64,000 nt of DNA. Source: Bradyrhizobium sp. AUGA SZCCT0158 (GTDB taxonomy: Bacteria > Pseudomonadota > Alphaproteobacteria > Rhizobiales > Xanthobacteraceae). The translations under genes were made by a program, and so were the position numbers. Shown piece after piece: positions 18,852 to 26,419 of the stretch. The notes under the pieces were generated by a model, which was not told the origin of the DNA, did not search any database, and saw only the letters and a list, made by a program, of their open reading frames with translations. Every line of letters begins with the position of its first letter. The first letter of the stretch is position 1. The stretch lies in contig NZ_JAFCME010000003.1 in NCBI RefSeq assembly GCF_018130065.1, positions 338,540 to 402,539 on the forward strand, given 5' to 3'.

Positions 18852-19469
18852 GTGATTGCGTCACTATCATCGCTGCTCGCCATCGCAGCCGTCGCCGGCC
18901 TCGTCGTGCTGGGCCCGGTGCATGCGCATGCGCAGTGGTGGCGCGGCACGCCGGTCGATTTCGAATCTTGCGCTGACGCCGCCGAGAAGGCGAAGACCAA
19001 GGAAGACAGGACGTCAGCGCTTGCCGAATGCAACGCGAAGTTCGCCGGCCGCCGCAAGCCTGGCGGCGGCTACACCTATTACGACTTCATGCAGGACCGG
19101 ACCTTCGACATCGCGGGGCCCAACCCGACGCCGGAAGAGCAGAAGAAGATCGACCAGCAATATACCGCCTATCTCGAAAGCCAGCGCCGCAGCAACATCG
19201 CGGCGGCCTTGACGGCCAAGCAACAACAGCAGCAAGAGCAAGAATCGCAGCGCGCCGTGCAGCAGGTGGCGTTGCGAACCGAGGTCGAAAGAATCCCGGT
19301 GCCGGTGGCAAGCCCGGTCAAGCAGGCCGCGCGCATCAAGGCTTCCAACTGCAAGAAAGATTCCTTCTCCTGCGAATGGCCGCGACTGTCGCAAAGCATC
19401 GACGATCTGAAGAAGCTGTTCAACCCGACGCCGGGCAACCCGCCGCCGGCCAAGCCGAAGCGGGGCTGA
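18852..19469 (+). CDS. exported hypothetical protein, Gln-rich middle
   Basis: A GTG start at 18852 gives 205 residues. The signal peptide is clear (SLLAIAAVAGLVVLGPVHAHAQ, cleavage near residue 27). The mature protein has paired cysteines (FESCADAAEKAK, ALAECNAKF, and SNCKKDSFSCEWPRL), a YTYYDFMQDRTFDIAGPNPT block, a Gln/Glu run around residues 117-128 and a Pro/Lys tail. This is a periplasmic or envelope protein. I do not recognise the family. Confidence 0.75.
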   Translation: MIASLSSLLAIAAVAGLVVLGPVHAHAQWWRGTPVDFESCADAAEKAKTKEDRTSALAECNAKFAGRRKPGGGYTYYDFMQDRTFDIAGPNPTPEEQKKIDQQYTAYLESQRRSNIAAALTAKQQQQQEQESQRAVQQVALRTEVERIPVPVASPVKQAARIKASNCKKDSFSCEWPRLSQSIDDLKKLFNPTPGNPPPAKPKRG

Positions 19470-19483
19470 TGTATTCCGTCGTC

Positions 19484-19604
19484 CCGGCGAAGGCCGGGAC
19501 CCATACCCACCAGCGATCGTTGTTTTGCAGGCTGGTTATTGTCTTCCTTTTCCAATAACACGAGCCGCGGCGTATGGGTCCCGGCCTTCGCCGGGACGAC
19601 AACA
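19484..19604. repeat. palindromic repeat (REP-like), GTCCCGGC family
   Basis: Two arms in opposite orientation, CGTCCCGGCGAAGGCCGGGA with CCATACC, and GGTATGGG-type sequence with GGCCTTCGCCGGGACGA, surround a spacer of about 60 bases. Each arm is itself a hairpin. Shorter relatives lie at 22023 and 61581-61730. It follows the stop codon of the plus-strand gene and could protect or end its transcript. Confidence 0.8.
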
Positions 19605-19640
19605 TCAACCCGCAATCACCCTCGCATCAACCCGATCAGT

Positions 19641-19847
19641 TCACCGCACGCGCTTGGTCCGGCGCGGCGGCTTTGGCACTGGCGCGACCGATCTGTGGGC
19701 ACGCGCCGCGGCGGCCCGCTGCTCCTGCAGCCGCGCCTCATAGCCCGGCGACGGCGTCGCAACGGGCGGCACGGCATACGCGGGAAGCACGGATAGCCAG
19801 CCAAGAAAGGCGGCGATCGTCAGAGAGGCTGTTCGTGTCGGTGTCAT
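19641..19847 (-). CDS. small exported hypothetical protein (68 aa)
   Basis: A GGGAGAAG site precedes the ATG. The N-terminus is a signal peptide (LTIAAFLGWLSVLPAYA), leaving a mature part of about 44 residues that is basic and Pro/Ala/Arg-rich and contains GYEARLQEQRAAAARAHRS. There is no known family. It lies convergent to the secreted-protein gene and downstream of the reductase gene on the same strand. Confidence 0.6.
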   Translation of the reverse strand: MTPTRTASLTIAAFLGWLSVLPAYAVPPVATPSPGYEARLQEQRAAAARAHRSVAPVPKPPRRTKRVR

Positions 19848-19919
19848 CCCGCTTCTCCCAGTGAACGCTCCCCGGCAAGACTCGCGCGCATCGGCGCCGT
19901 TTCAAGGCAACCAACCGCT

Positions 19920-20921
19920 TCATCTGCGGATCTGATCCGGTGTCAGCCCCGGCGAACCCTGGCCGGCGGCCTCGGCTTTGCGGATCAGTTCGACGACCCG
20001 GCGCGACAGCGGCACGTCCAGCCCGCGCCGCTCGGCGATCTCGGTGATGACGCCCTGAAAATAGTCGATCTCGGTGCGGCGGCCGCGTTGCAGATCTTCC
20101 CACATCGAGGAGCGCGCTTCGGGATCGATCTTCATCGTCCGCCCCAGCACGGCTTCGAAGATCATATCCGGCAAACGCAATAAAGGCGGCATCCAGCCCG
20201 CCGGCAGCGGCATCGGCGAAACCGGCTTGATGCCCTCTGCGCGCATCGCCGCCAATCCTTCCGTCACCTGCTCGGCAAACAATCGCCGCCAGGGCCGTTG
20301 TGCGAGTTGGCGGCGCAGCGGCAGATCGGCCAGCGCATTGAGCGCGTTGTTGAGATTGAGCAGCAGCTTGCCCCATTGCACGCCGTCGATATTGCCGGTG
20401 GGGCGCATGTTCAATCCGGGCACTGAAAGCTTTTCGGCGGTACCGGCGGCGTCCTGTTCGATCACGATGTCGCCCGACGTCGCACGATGAAACCGCCCCT
20501 CGCCTGCCGTGATCACATTGAACGGCACCATGCCGCCGAGCACGCGCCGGCCGGGCAAGCGATTGCGCAGCACCGCAACATTGCCGACGCCGTTCTGCAG
20601 GCTGACGACAATGACATCTGATGGAGCGTGCCGTGCGATGATATCCGCCATGTCAGCGGTATCGGCGCTTTTGACAGACACCAGCACGACGTCGGCATCC
20701 CCAAGGATCGCGGGATCATCCGACAGCGTGAGCTTCTTGGCATCAAGCGTTTGATCGAAACCTTCAAAGCTCGTCGGCCGCAGGCCCCTGGCCTCGATCT
20801 CGGCGATCACGCGCGGGCGTGCCAGCAAGGCGACACGGCGGCCGCCGGCCGCCAGCATGCCGCCGACGAAGCAGCCGATGCTGCCCGCGCCCGCCACGCC
20901 AATCGTTCGGCCTGCGTTCAT
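19920..20921 (-). CDS. 2-dehydropantoate 2-reductase family protein (ApbA/PanE-like)
   Basis: ATG at 20921 gives 333 residues; the frame also reaches a TTG six bases upstream. The Rossmann motif GVAGAGSIGCFVGGMLAAGG is at the N-terminus. The middle SVKSADTADM and VSLQNGVGN segments and a C-terminal helical domain with a conserved Lys (GKLLLNLNNALNAL) and SSMWEDLQRGRRTEIDYFQG match the ketopantoate reductase family. The true enzyme reduces 2-dehydropantoate with NADPH in the pantothenate pathway. Paralogues with other 2-keto-acid substrates are common in this group, so the exact substrate is open. Confidence 0.9.
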   Translation of the reverse strand: MNAGRTIGVAGAGSIGCFVGGMLAAGGRRVALLARPRVIAEIEARGLRPTSFEGFDQTLDAKKLTLSDDPAILGDADVVLVSVKSADTADMADIIARHAPSDVIVVSLQNGVGNVAVLRNRLPGRRVLGGMVPFNVITAGEGRFHRATSGDIVIEQDAAGTAEKLSVPGLNMRPTGNIDGVQWGKLLLNLNNALNALADLPLRRQLAQRPWRRLFAEQVTEGLAAMRAEGIKPVSPMPLPAGWMPPLLRLPDMIFEAVLGRTMKIDPEARSSMWEDLQRGRRTEIDYFQGVITEIAERRGLDVPLSRRVVELIRKAEAAGQGSPGLTPDQIRR

Positions 20922-21071
20922 CTTCAATTGTCTCTATTGCCGGCCCTTCGATAGCAGAACCGGCACCCGGTGCCTATCGAAGGCGCAAACGCTTATCCGG
21001 GCGCGCCTTGTAACCGTCATGGGCCACCGTTATGTTTCGCCCGGGGGCTGACCACGCTGCAGGAGACCACC

Positions 21072-21674
21072 ATGGGTTTACTCGACATACTCAACGGCAT
21101 GCAGAACGGCCCGCGCGGCCCCGGCAACCCGAACGCGCAATCGGACAGCAAGGAGGGCATGTCGCCGATGACCATGGCGATCCTGGCCCTGCTGGCCTGG
21201 AAAGCCGTGAAACATTTCGGCGGCAGTCAGCCCGGTGCAGCGCCGTCGACGCCTTCTGCCCCGCCGAAACTGCCCGGTAACGTGACTGCGGGCCTGCCCG
21301 ACGGCCTGGGTAACGCCATGGGCGGAGGCGGCCTCAGCGATCTGATGAAGGGCGGCCTCGGCGGCTTGCTCGCGGGCGGCGCCGCCGGCAGCATCCTCAG
21401 TGGCGGTCTCGGCGACCTGCTCAAGCAGTTTCAGGAAAAGGGCCAGGGCGACGCGGCGAGTTCATGGGTCAGCAACGGCCCCAACAAGGAGATCGCACCG
21501 GGCGATCTCGCCAGCGCGCTCGGCGCCGATCAGATCGAATCGCTGTCCTCGCAGACCGGCATGTCGCGCGATGATCTGCTGCAGGGTCTCAGCCAGTATC
21601 TGCCCGACGTGATCAATCACCTGACGCCGGACGGAAGGCTGCCGGACGAGAACGAAATCTCAGGCCGGCTTTGA
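21072..21674 (+). CDS. YidB-like / DUF937 family protein
   Basis: ATG at 21072 after AGGAG gives 200 residues. The sequence has a short N-terminal helix (MGLLDILNGMQ), a Pro/Gly-rich linker, a Gly-rich part (GGGGLSDLMKGGLGGLLAGG) and a C-terminal helical domain typical of YidB/DUF937. That domain contains WVSNGPNKEIAPGDLASAL and ending LPDVINHLTPDGRLP. The family is widespread, and its function is not firmly known. A small membrane stress protein follows on the same strand. Confidence 0.85.
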   Translation: MGLLDILNGMQNGPRGPGNPNAQSDSKEGMSPMTMAILALLAWKAVKHFGGSQPGAAPSTPSAPPKLPGNVTAGLPDGLGNAMGGGGLSDLMKGGLGGLLAGGAAGSILSGGLGDLLKQFQEKGQGDAASSWVSNGPNKEIAPGDLASALGADQIESLSSQTGMSRDDLLQGLSQYLPDVINHLTPDGRLPDENEISGRL

Positions 21675-21734
21675 TACCGCGGCGCGCTCGCGCGCCGCAT
21701 TCTCCCTCATAGAACATTGCAAAGGACCATCGCC

Positions 21735-22013
21735 ATGGGTGGCATTATCTGGGTCATCGTCGTCGGCTTTGTCGCCGGAATTATCGCGCGCCTGCTTTCG
21801 CCCGGCCCCAACAACCCGAGCGGCTTCATCCTGACCACGGTGCTCGGCATCGCCGGCGCGTTTCTCGCGACCTTCATCGGCCAGGCGATGGGCTATTACA
21901 GCGCCAACCAGGGCGCCGGCTTCGTCACCGCCACCATCGGCGCGCTGATCGTGCTGTTCATCTGGAATCGGCTGGTGGCCAGCCGCGTGATTTCGGATCC
22001 GGGCAACAGATAG
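21735..22013 (+). CDS. GlsB/YeaQ/YmgE-family small membrane protein
   Basis: AAAGGA precedes the ATG at 21735. The 92-residue product has three hydrophobic segments (IIWVIVVGFVAGIIARLL, FILTTVLGIAGAFLATFIG, and FVTATIGALIVLFIWNRLV). The GFVAGIIARLLSPGP pattern is characteristic of transglycosylase-associated/YeaQ proteins found in general stress responses. It sits in the inner membrane. A palindromic repeat follows directly after the stop codon. Confidence 0.9.
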   Translation: MGGIIWVIVVGFVAGIIARLLSPGPNNPSGFILTTVLGIAGAFLATFIGQAMGYYSANQGAGFVTATIGALIVLFIWNRLVASRVISDPGNR

Positions 22014-22021
22014 AAAAACTA

Positions 22022-22051
22022 TCCGTCGTCCCGGCGAAGGCCGGGACGACA
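22022..22051. repeat. short REP-like hairpin
   Basis: CGTCGTCCCGGCGAAGGCCGGGACGAC forms a near-perfect hairpin directly after the YeaQ-like stop codon. It has the same core as the repeat at 19484. It could serve as a transcript end for both convergent genes. Confidence 0.75.
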
Positions 22052-22064
22052 AATGATTGCATCC

Positions 22065-22847
22065 TCACAAAACCAAATGCATCCCCGCGTCCATGCGCAC
22101 GAATTCGCCGGTCATCTGTCCCGACGCCGGCGAGGCGAGGAAGCAGACCAGTTGCGCGATATCGTCGGCCGTTGAGGCCGTCTTCAGCGGCACCTTCGCA
22201 ATCACCGAATCCCGCACCGCCTTGGCGCCGGCCTCGCCGCGGCCCTTGGTGAACCAGGGCGTATCGATGTAGCCCGGGCATACCGTATTGACGCGGATCA
22301 ACGGCGCCAATGCGCGCCCCAGCGATTGCGTCATGGTGTTGAGCGCGCCCTTGCTCGCGGCATAGGCGACCGACGAGCCGCCACCGGAAATGCCGGCCAC
22401 CGACGACACGTTGACCACGGCGGACGCCCGCCCGGCGGCCTTGGCGCCCGCTTCGAGCTGCGCGCGCGCGGCGCGGATCATCTGGAACGGGCCGATGGTG
22501 TTGACGGCATAGATGCGCTGGAAATCTTCCGCCGTCAGATCATCCATCTTGTCGTGCGGCACATGCTTGGTGGTGCCGGCATTATTGACGAGGACGTCAA
22601 GCCGTCCCCAGGATGCGGCAGCCGCGGCGATCTTTTTGCAGTCCTCGTCGCGCGAAACATCGCCCTGCACCACGATGACTTCGGCGCCCGCCGTGCGGCA
22701 GAGGTCAGCGGTCGCTTCGGCCTCGGTCTTGCTGTTGGAGTAATTGACGACGATACGCGCACCGCCCTTGGCCAGAATGGCCGCGGTCGCAGCCCCAAGG
22801 CCGGATGCCGAACCCGTTACGATCGCGCACAAACCATCCTTCGACAT
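22065..22847 (-). CDS. SDR-family NAD(P)-dependent oxidoreductase
   Basis: The ATG at 22847 lies seven bases after AGAGGA and gives 260 residues. The cofactor motif is VTGSASGLGAA, the NAG motif is VLVNNAGTTKH, and the catalytic Ser region NVSSVAGISGGGSS is followed by YAASK. The C-terminal CPGYIDTPWF and FLASPASGQMTGEF are typical of 3-oxoacyl-ACP-reductase-like SDRs. The enzyme probably oxidises a 3-hydroxyacyl or similar alcohol. It is divergent from the acyl-CoA dehydrogenase pair, and I infer a part in the same pathway. Confidence 0.92.
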   Translation of the reverse strand: MSKDGLCAIVTGSASGLGAATAAILAKGGARIVVNYSNSKTEAEATADLCRTAGAEVIVVQGDVSRDEDCKKIAAAAASWGRLDVLVNNAGTTKHVPHDKMDDLTAEDFQRIYAVNTIGPFQMIRAARAQLEAGAKAAGRASAVVNVSSVAGISGGGSSVAYAASKGALNTMTQSLGRALAPLIRVNTVCPGYIDTPWFTKGRGEAGAKAVRDSVIAKVPLKTASTADDIAQLVCFLASPASGQMTGEFVRMDAGMHLVL

Positions 22848-23112
22848 CCGCATTTCCTCTTTTTGTTTTGAAACTTTGTTCGAGCCTATTTCCGCGTCTA
22901 CCATATCGCGGGGCAAAGTCCCTGCAAATCGAGGAAATCCGTCGCGCGGAATTTATTCTTCGCCTGTCGCTCTGTATGCCGCCGCCGCAGGCGGCCCTGC
23001 GGGCAGCGCTTGTCAGGGCTATGGCTTTTCCGCATCATAAAGCGCAAGAAAAGACCGCACCTGAAGCCGGCGGAACAGCCGGGCCCGGTGCCAATAGACT
23101 GAGCCAATCAAG

Positions 23113-24189
23113 ATGAGGAACGCTGTGGCGGAGAGTGAGAACATCGTTGCCGAGACCGCGGAGAAGATCTTCGCCGATCTCGCCGACGCCCAAACCATCA
23201 ATCGCGACAAGAACGGCGCGTGGAAGGCCCCGCTCTGGCAGGCGCTGAGCGAATCCGGCCTGCCGCTGTCCTGGGTGCCGGAGGATTGCGGCGGTTCGGG
23301 CGCGAGCCTTGCCGAGGGCTTTTCCGTTCTCAGCGCCGCCGGACGTTTTGCGGTCGCGGTACCGCTGGCCGAAACCATGCTGGCGGGATGGCTGCTGGCG
23401 CAGGCGAAAATCTCCTCGCCCGACGGCGAAATGACGGTCGCGCCCGCAAGCCCGAAGGACCGCATCACGCTCAATGCCGATGGCAGCCTGTCGGGCAAGG
23501 CCCGCGGCGTGCCGTTTGCGAAAGCCGCCAAGCACATCGCGGTTGTCGCCGGCGATGCCAAGGGTCTCTCGATCGCGCTCGTTGAAGCCGCCAAGTGCCG
23601 GATCGATTCCGGCCTCGGCCTCGGTGGCGATCACAGCGACACCGTGACCTTCGACAAGGTGCAGCCGGTGACGACCAAGCCGGCGCCGAAAGGTTTTGAG
23701 CAGACCCATCTGATGCTGATGGGCGGCGTCGCCCGCTCCCTGCAGATCGCCGGCGCGCTGGAATCGATGCTGGAAATTTCCGTGCGCTATTCCAACGAGC
23801 GTGTCGCCTTCGAGAAGAAGATTTCGAAATTCCAGGCGGTGCAGCACAATTTGGCGCGGCTCGCGGGCGAGTCGGCCGCGGCGCTGGCTGCAGCGACTTC
23901 GGCCGCAGATGCCATCGCCAACGCCACTTCATTCAACGACGAAGTGTTCCTCGAAGCGGTATCGGCCAAAATCCGCTGCTCGGAAGCAGCTGAAAAGGGC
24001 GGCGGCATCGCCCATCAGGTGCATGGCGCGATCGGCTTCACCAGCGAGCACATTCTGCATCGCTACTCGCTGCGGGCGCTGGGATGGCGCGACGATTTCG
24101 GCTCGGAAAGCTACTGGGCGGTCGAGCTTGGCAGACTGGTGGCCAACCGCGGCGCCGATGAATTGTGGCCGCTGGTGGCCTCGCGCTGA
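23113..24189 (+). CDS. acyl-CoA dehydrogenase family protein
   Basis: Encodes 358 residues with the acyl-CoA dehydrogenase fold. The N-terminal helical domain contains LSWVPEDCGGSGASLAEGF, a shortened middle domain follows, and the C-terminal helical domain contains RVAFEKKISKFQAVQHNLA and QVHGAIGFTSEHILHRYS. Members of this shorter type often pair with a second dehydrogenase gene to make hetero-oligomers, as in steroid and branched-chain side-chain degradation. The next gene, 34 bases downstream, encodes such a partner. FAD is the expected cofactor, with electrons going to ETF. The specific acyl-CoA is unknown. Confidence 0.9.
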   Translation: MRNAVAESENIVAETAEKIFADLADAQTINRDKNGAWKAPLWQALSESGLPLSWVPEDCGGSGASLAEGFSVLSAAGRFAVAVPLAETMLAGWLLAQAKISSPDGEMTVAPASPKDRITLNADGSLSGKARGVPFAKAAKHIAVVAGDAKGLSIALVEAAKCRIDSGLGLGGDHSDTVTFDKVQPVTTKPAPKGFEQTHLMLMGGVARSLQIAGALESMLEISVRYSNERVAFEKKISKFQAVQHNLARLAGESAAALAAATSAADAIANATSFNDEVFLEAVSAKIRCSEAAEKGGGIAHQVHGAIGFTSEHILHRYSLRALGWRDDFGSESYWAVELGRLVANRGADELWPLVASR

Positions 24190-24223
24190 TTTTCTCAACC
24201 GTTTGCCTGCATAGAGACGCACC

Positions 24224-25384
24224 ATGACCGCAGCCCTCCGTTTCGATCCGATCCGCCTGCCGCCCGAATGTGAACAGCTTCGCAAGGAAGTGCGCGCCTT
24301 TCTCGCCGAGGAAATCGCCGCCGGCACCTTCGATCCGCACCAGCCCAACCGCGAAGACACCGACGCGCCGGAATTTTCCCGAAGGGTCGGCGCCAAGGGC
24401 TGGCTCGGCATGACCTGGCCGAAGAAATATGGCGGCCATGAGCGCTCGTTCCTCGAACGCTATGTGGTCACCGAAGAGATGCGCGTCGCCAACGCTCCGA
24501 CGCGGCGCTTCTTCGTTGCCGACCGTCAGAGCGGCCCGGTGTTGCTGAAATACGCGCCCGAGAACATCAAGATGGACATCCTGCCGCGCATCTGCCGCGG
24601 CGAGGTCTGCTTTGCCATCGGCATGAGCGAGCCCAACTCCGGCTCCGATTTGTTCGCGGCCAAAACCCGCGCCACCAAGACCGACGGCGGCTACCTGATC
24701 AACGGCACCAAGATCTGGACCTCGTCGGCGCATATCGCCGACTACATGATCGCGATCTTTCGGACGTCACCGCCCACGAAAGAAAACCGCCGCCACGGCC
24801 TGACGCAGTTTCTGGTCAAGATGAAGCAGCCGGGCATCGAGGTGAACCCGATCCAGCAGATCACCGGCCAGTACGAGTTCAACGAGGTTGTTTTCACCGA
24901 CTTCTTCGTCCCCGAAGATCACGTGCTCGGCGAAGTCGACGGCGCCTGGAAGCAGGCAACCTCGGAGCTCGCCTATGAACGGAGCGGCCCGGAACGTTTT
25001 CTCGAGACCTATTACGTGCTGACCGAACTGGTCCGCGCCGTCGGCAACAACCCGGATACCCGCAGCGCCGAAGGCATCGGCCGACTGGTGGCGCAGCTGC
25101 ACACGATGCGGCGCATGTCGGTGTCGGTAGCGGGCATGCTGCAGGCCGGCAAGGAGCCGGTGGTGGAAGCCTCCATCGTCAAAGACATCGGCACGGTGTG
25201 GGAACAGGCGCTGCCGCACCGGGTGCGCGACCTTGCGGCGTTCGTCGAGGAAACCGCCACCAACCGCGAGACGCTGGAGAACCAGCTCTCGTTCGCGATC
25301 AAGACCGCACCAAAACTGACGATCCAGGGCGGCACCACCGAAGTGCTGCGCGGCATCATCGCCCGCGGGCTTGGTTTGCGCTAG
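24224..25384 (+). CDS. acyl-CoA dehydrogenase
   Basis: Encodes 386 residues of full acyl-CoA dehydrogenase architecture. The N-terminal GWLGMTWPKKYGGHE is followed by FAIGMSEPNSGSDL with FAAKTRATK, the flavin-contact loop, and then GTKIWTSSAHIADYMI. The C-terminal domain has FAIKTAPKLTIQGGTTEVLR with a run GIIARGLGL at the end. It oxidises an acyl-CoA to the 2-enoyl-CoA with FAD. Tight spacing with the preceding dehydrogenase and the following enoyl-CoA hydratase indicates one operon that carries out consecutive beta-oxidation-like steps. Confidence 0.94.
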   Translation: MTAALRFDPIRLPPECEQLRKEVRAFLAEEIAAGTFDPHQPNREDTDAPEFSRRVGAKGWLGMTWPKKYGGHERSFLERYVVTEEMRVANAPTRRFFVADRQSGPVLLKYAPENIKMDILPRICRGEVCFAIGMSEPNSGSDLFAAKTRATKTDGGYLINGTKIWTSSAHIADYMIAIFRTSPPTKENRRHGLTQFLVKMKQPGIEVNPIQQITGQYEFNEVVFTDFFVPEDHVLGEVDGAWKQATSELAYERSGPERFLETYYVLTELVRAVGNNPDTRSAEGIGRLVAQLHTMRRMSVSVAGMLQAGKEPVVEASIVKDIGTVWEQALPHRVRDLAAFVEETATNRETLENQLSFAIKTAPKLTIQGGTTEVLRGIIARGLGLR

Positions 25385-25423
25385 CGCGCGGCCTGGCTTG
25401 CGTTCATTCAACGAGGAAACAAA

Positions 25424-26242
25424 ATGGCAAAATACACGGATATCGGCGTCGAGAAGCACGGCCACGTCGGCCTGATCGAAATCCAGCGGCCGCCGCTGAA
25501 CTTCTTCGACATTTCGCTGATCAACCAGATCGCGGATGCGCTGGAGGAATTCGATCAGGATATCGAGATCCGCGCGTCGGTTCTCGCCGCCCAGGGCAAG
25601 GCGTTTTGCGCCGGCGCTAATTTCAGCGATCCGAAGCGGCAGGAGCAGGAAGCGGCCGAGGCGGCAGCAGCCAAAAAGGGCGACCCCGCCGACAGCCTCG
25701 GTTCGATCAACAGTCTTTATCTGCACGCGGTGCGCATCTTCCGCGCCAAGAAGCCGGTCGTCGCGGCGGTCCAGGGCGCAGCCATCGGCGGCGGCCTTGG
25801 TCTTGCGGTATCGGCTGACTTCCGCGTCACCTGCCCCGAAGCGCGCTTTGCCGCCAACTTCACCAAACTCGGTTTTCATCCCGGCTTCGGGCTGACCACG
25901 ACGCTTCCCGAACTCGTCGGCAAGAACAACGCGGAACTGATCTTCTACACCAGCCGCCGCATCACCGGCGAGGAGGCCACCAAAATGGGCCTCGCCAACC
26001 TCTGCGTGCCGCAGGATCAGGTGCGCACTGAGGCCATGAAGCTCGCAGCTGAAATCGCCGAATGCTCGCCGCTCGGCCTGCTCTCGACCCGCGCCACCAT
26101 GCGCGCCGGCCTCGCCGACCGCGTGCTGGCCGCGACCAACCACGAACTCGCCGAACAATCCCGCCTGCGCGCCACCGAAGACTTCAAGGAAGGCGTCAAG
26201 GCCACGGCCGAGCGAAGGGTCGCGAACTTCAAGGGGCGGTAG
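25424..26242 (+). CDS. enoyl-CoA hydratase/isomerase family protein
   Basis: Encodes 272 residues, with GAGGAAAC before the ATG. The crotonase oxyanion-hole motifs are visible: AQGKAFCAGANFSD, and AAVQGAAIGGGLGLAVSADF. The usual second catalytic Glu position falls within FTKLGFHPGFG, where a His or Gly stands instead of the usual Glu. That could mean an isomerase, thioesterase or altered hydratase. It is the last gene of the three-gene plus-strand operon. A palindrome pair follows it. Confidence 0.92.
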   Translation: MAKYTDIGVEKHGHVGLIEIQRPPLNFFDISLINQIADALEEFDQDIEIRASVLAAQGKAFCAGANFSDPKRQEQEAAEAAAAKKGDPADSLGSINSLYLHAVRIFRAKKPVVAAVQGAAIGGGLGLAVSADFRVTCPEARFAANFTKLGFHPGFGLTTTLPELVGKNNAELIFYTSRRITGEEATKMGLANLCVPQDQVRTEAMKLAAEIAECSPLGLLSTRATMRAGLADRVLAATNHELAEQSRLRATEDFKEGVKATAERRVANFKGR

Positions 26243-26250
26243 TCTCTTCT

Positions 26251-26396
26251 TCCTTCTCCCCTTGTGGGAGAAGGTGGCGCGAAGCGCCGGATGAGGGGTC
26301 TCTATCCTCACCCGCGTCTTACCGTGAGGAGAGAACCCCTCACCCGTCCGCGATGCTGCGCATCGCGTCCACCCTCTCCCTCAAGGGGAGAGGGAA
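26251..26396. repeat. intergenic palindrome pair, CCTTCTCCCCTTGTGGGAGAAGG family
   Basis: Two arms, TTCTCCCCTTGTGGGAGAAG at the left and CCCTCTCCCTCAAGGGGAGA at the right, are each hairpins. They lie in opposite orientation around GGATGAGGGGTCTC and GAACCCCTCACCCG. The same element recurs at 51178-51331. It sits between convergent operons and probably acts as a bidirectional transcript end. Confidence 0.8.
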
Positions 26397-26419
26397 GCAA
26401 GCGCAGGGACGACGTGTTG

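Noticed and set aside
24767..26311. A 514-residue frame on the minus strand
   Set aside because: It runs antisense to the acyl-CoA dehydrogenase and hydratase genes and has no domain.
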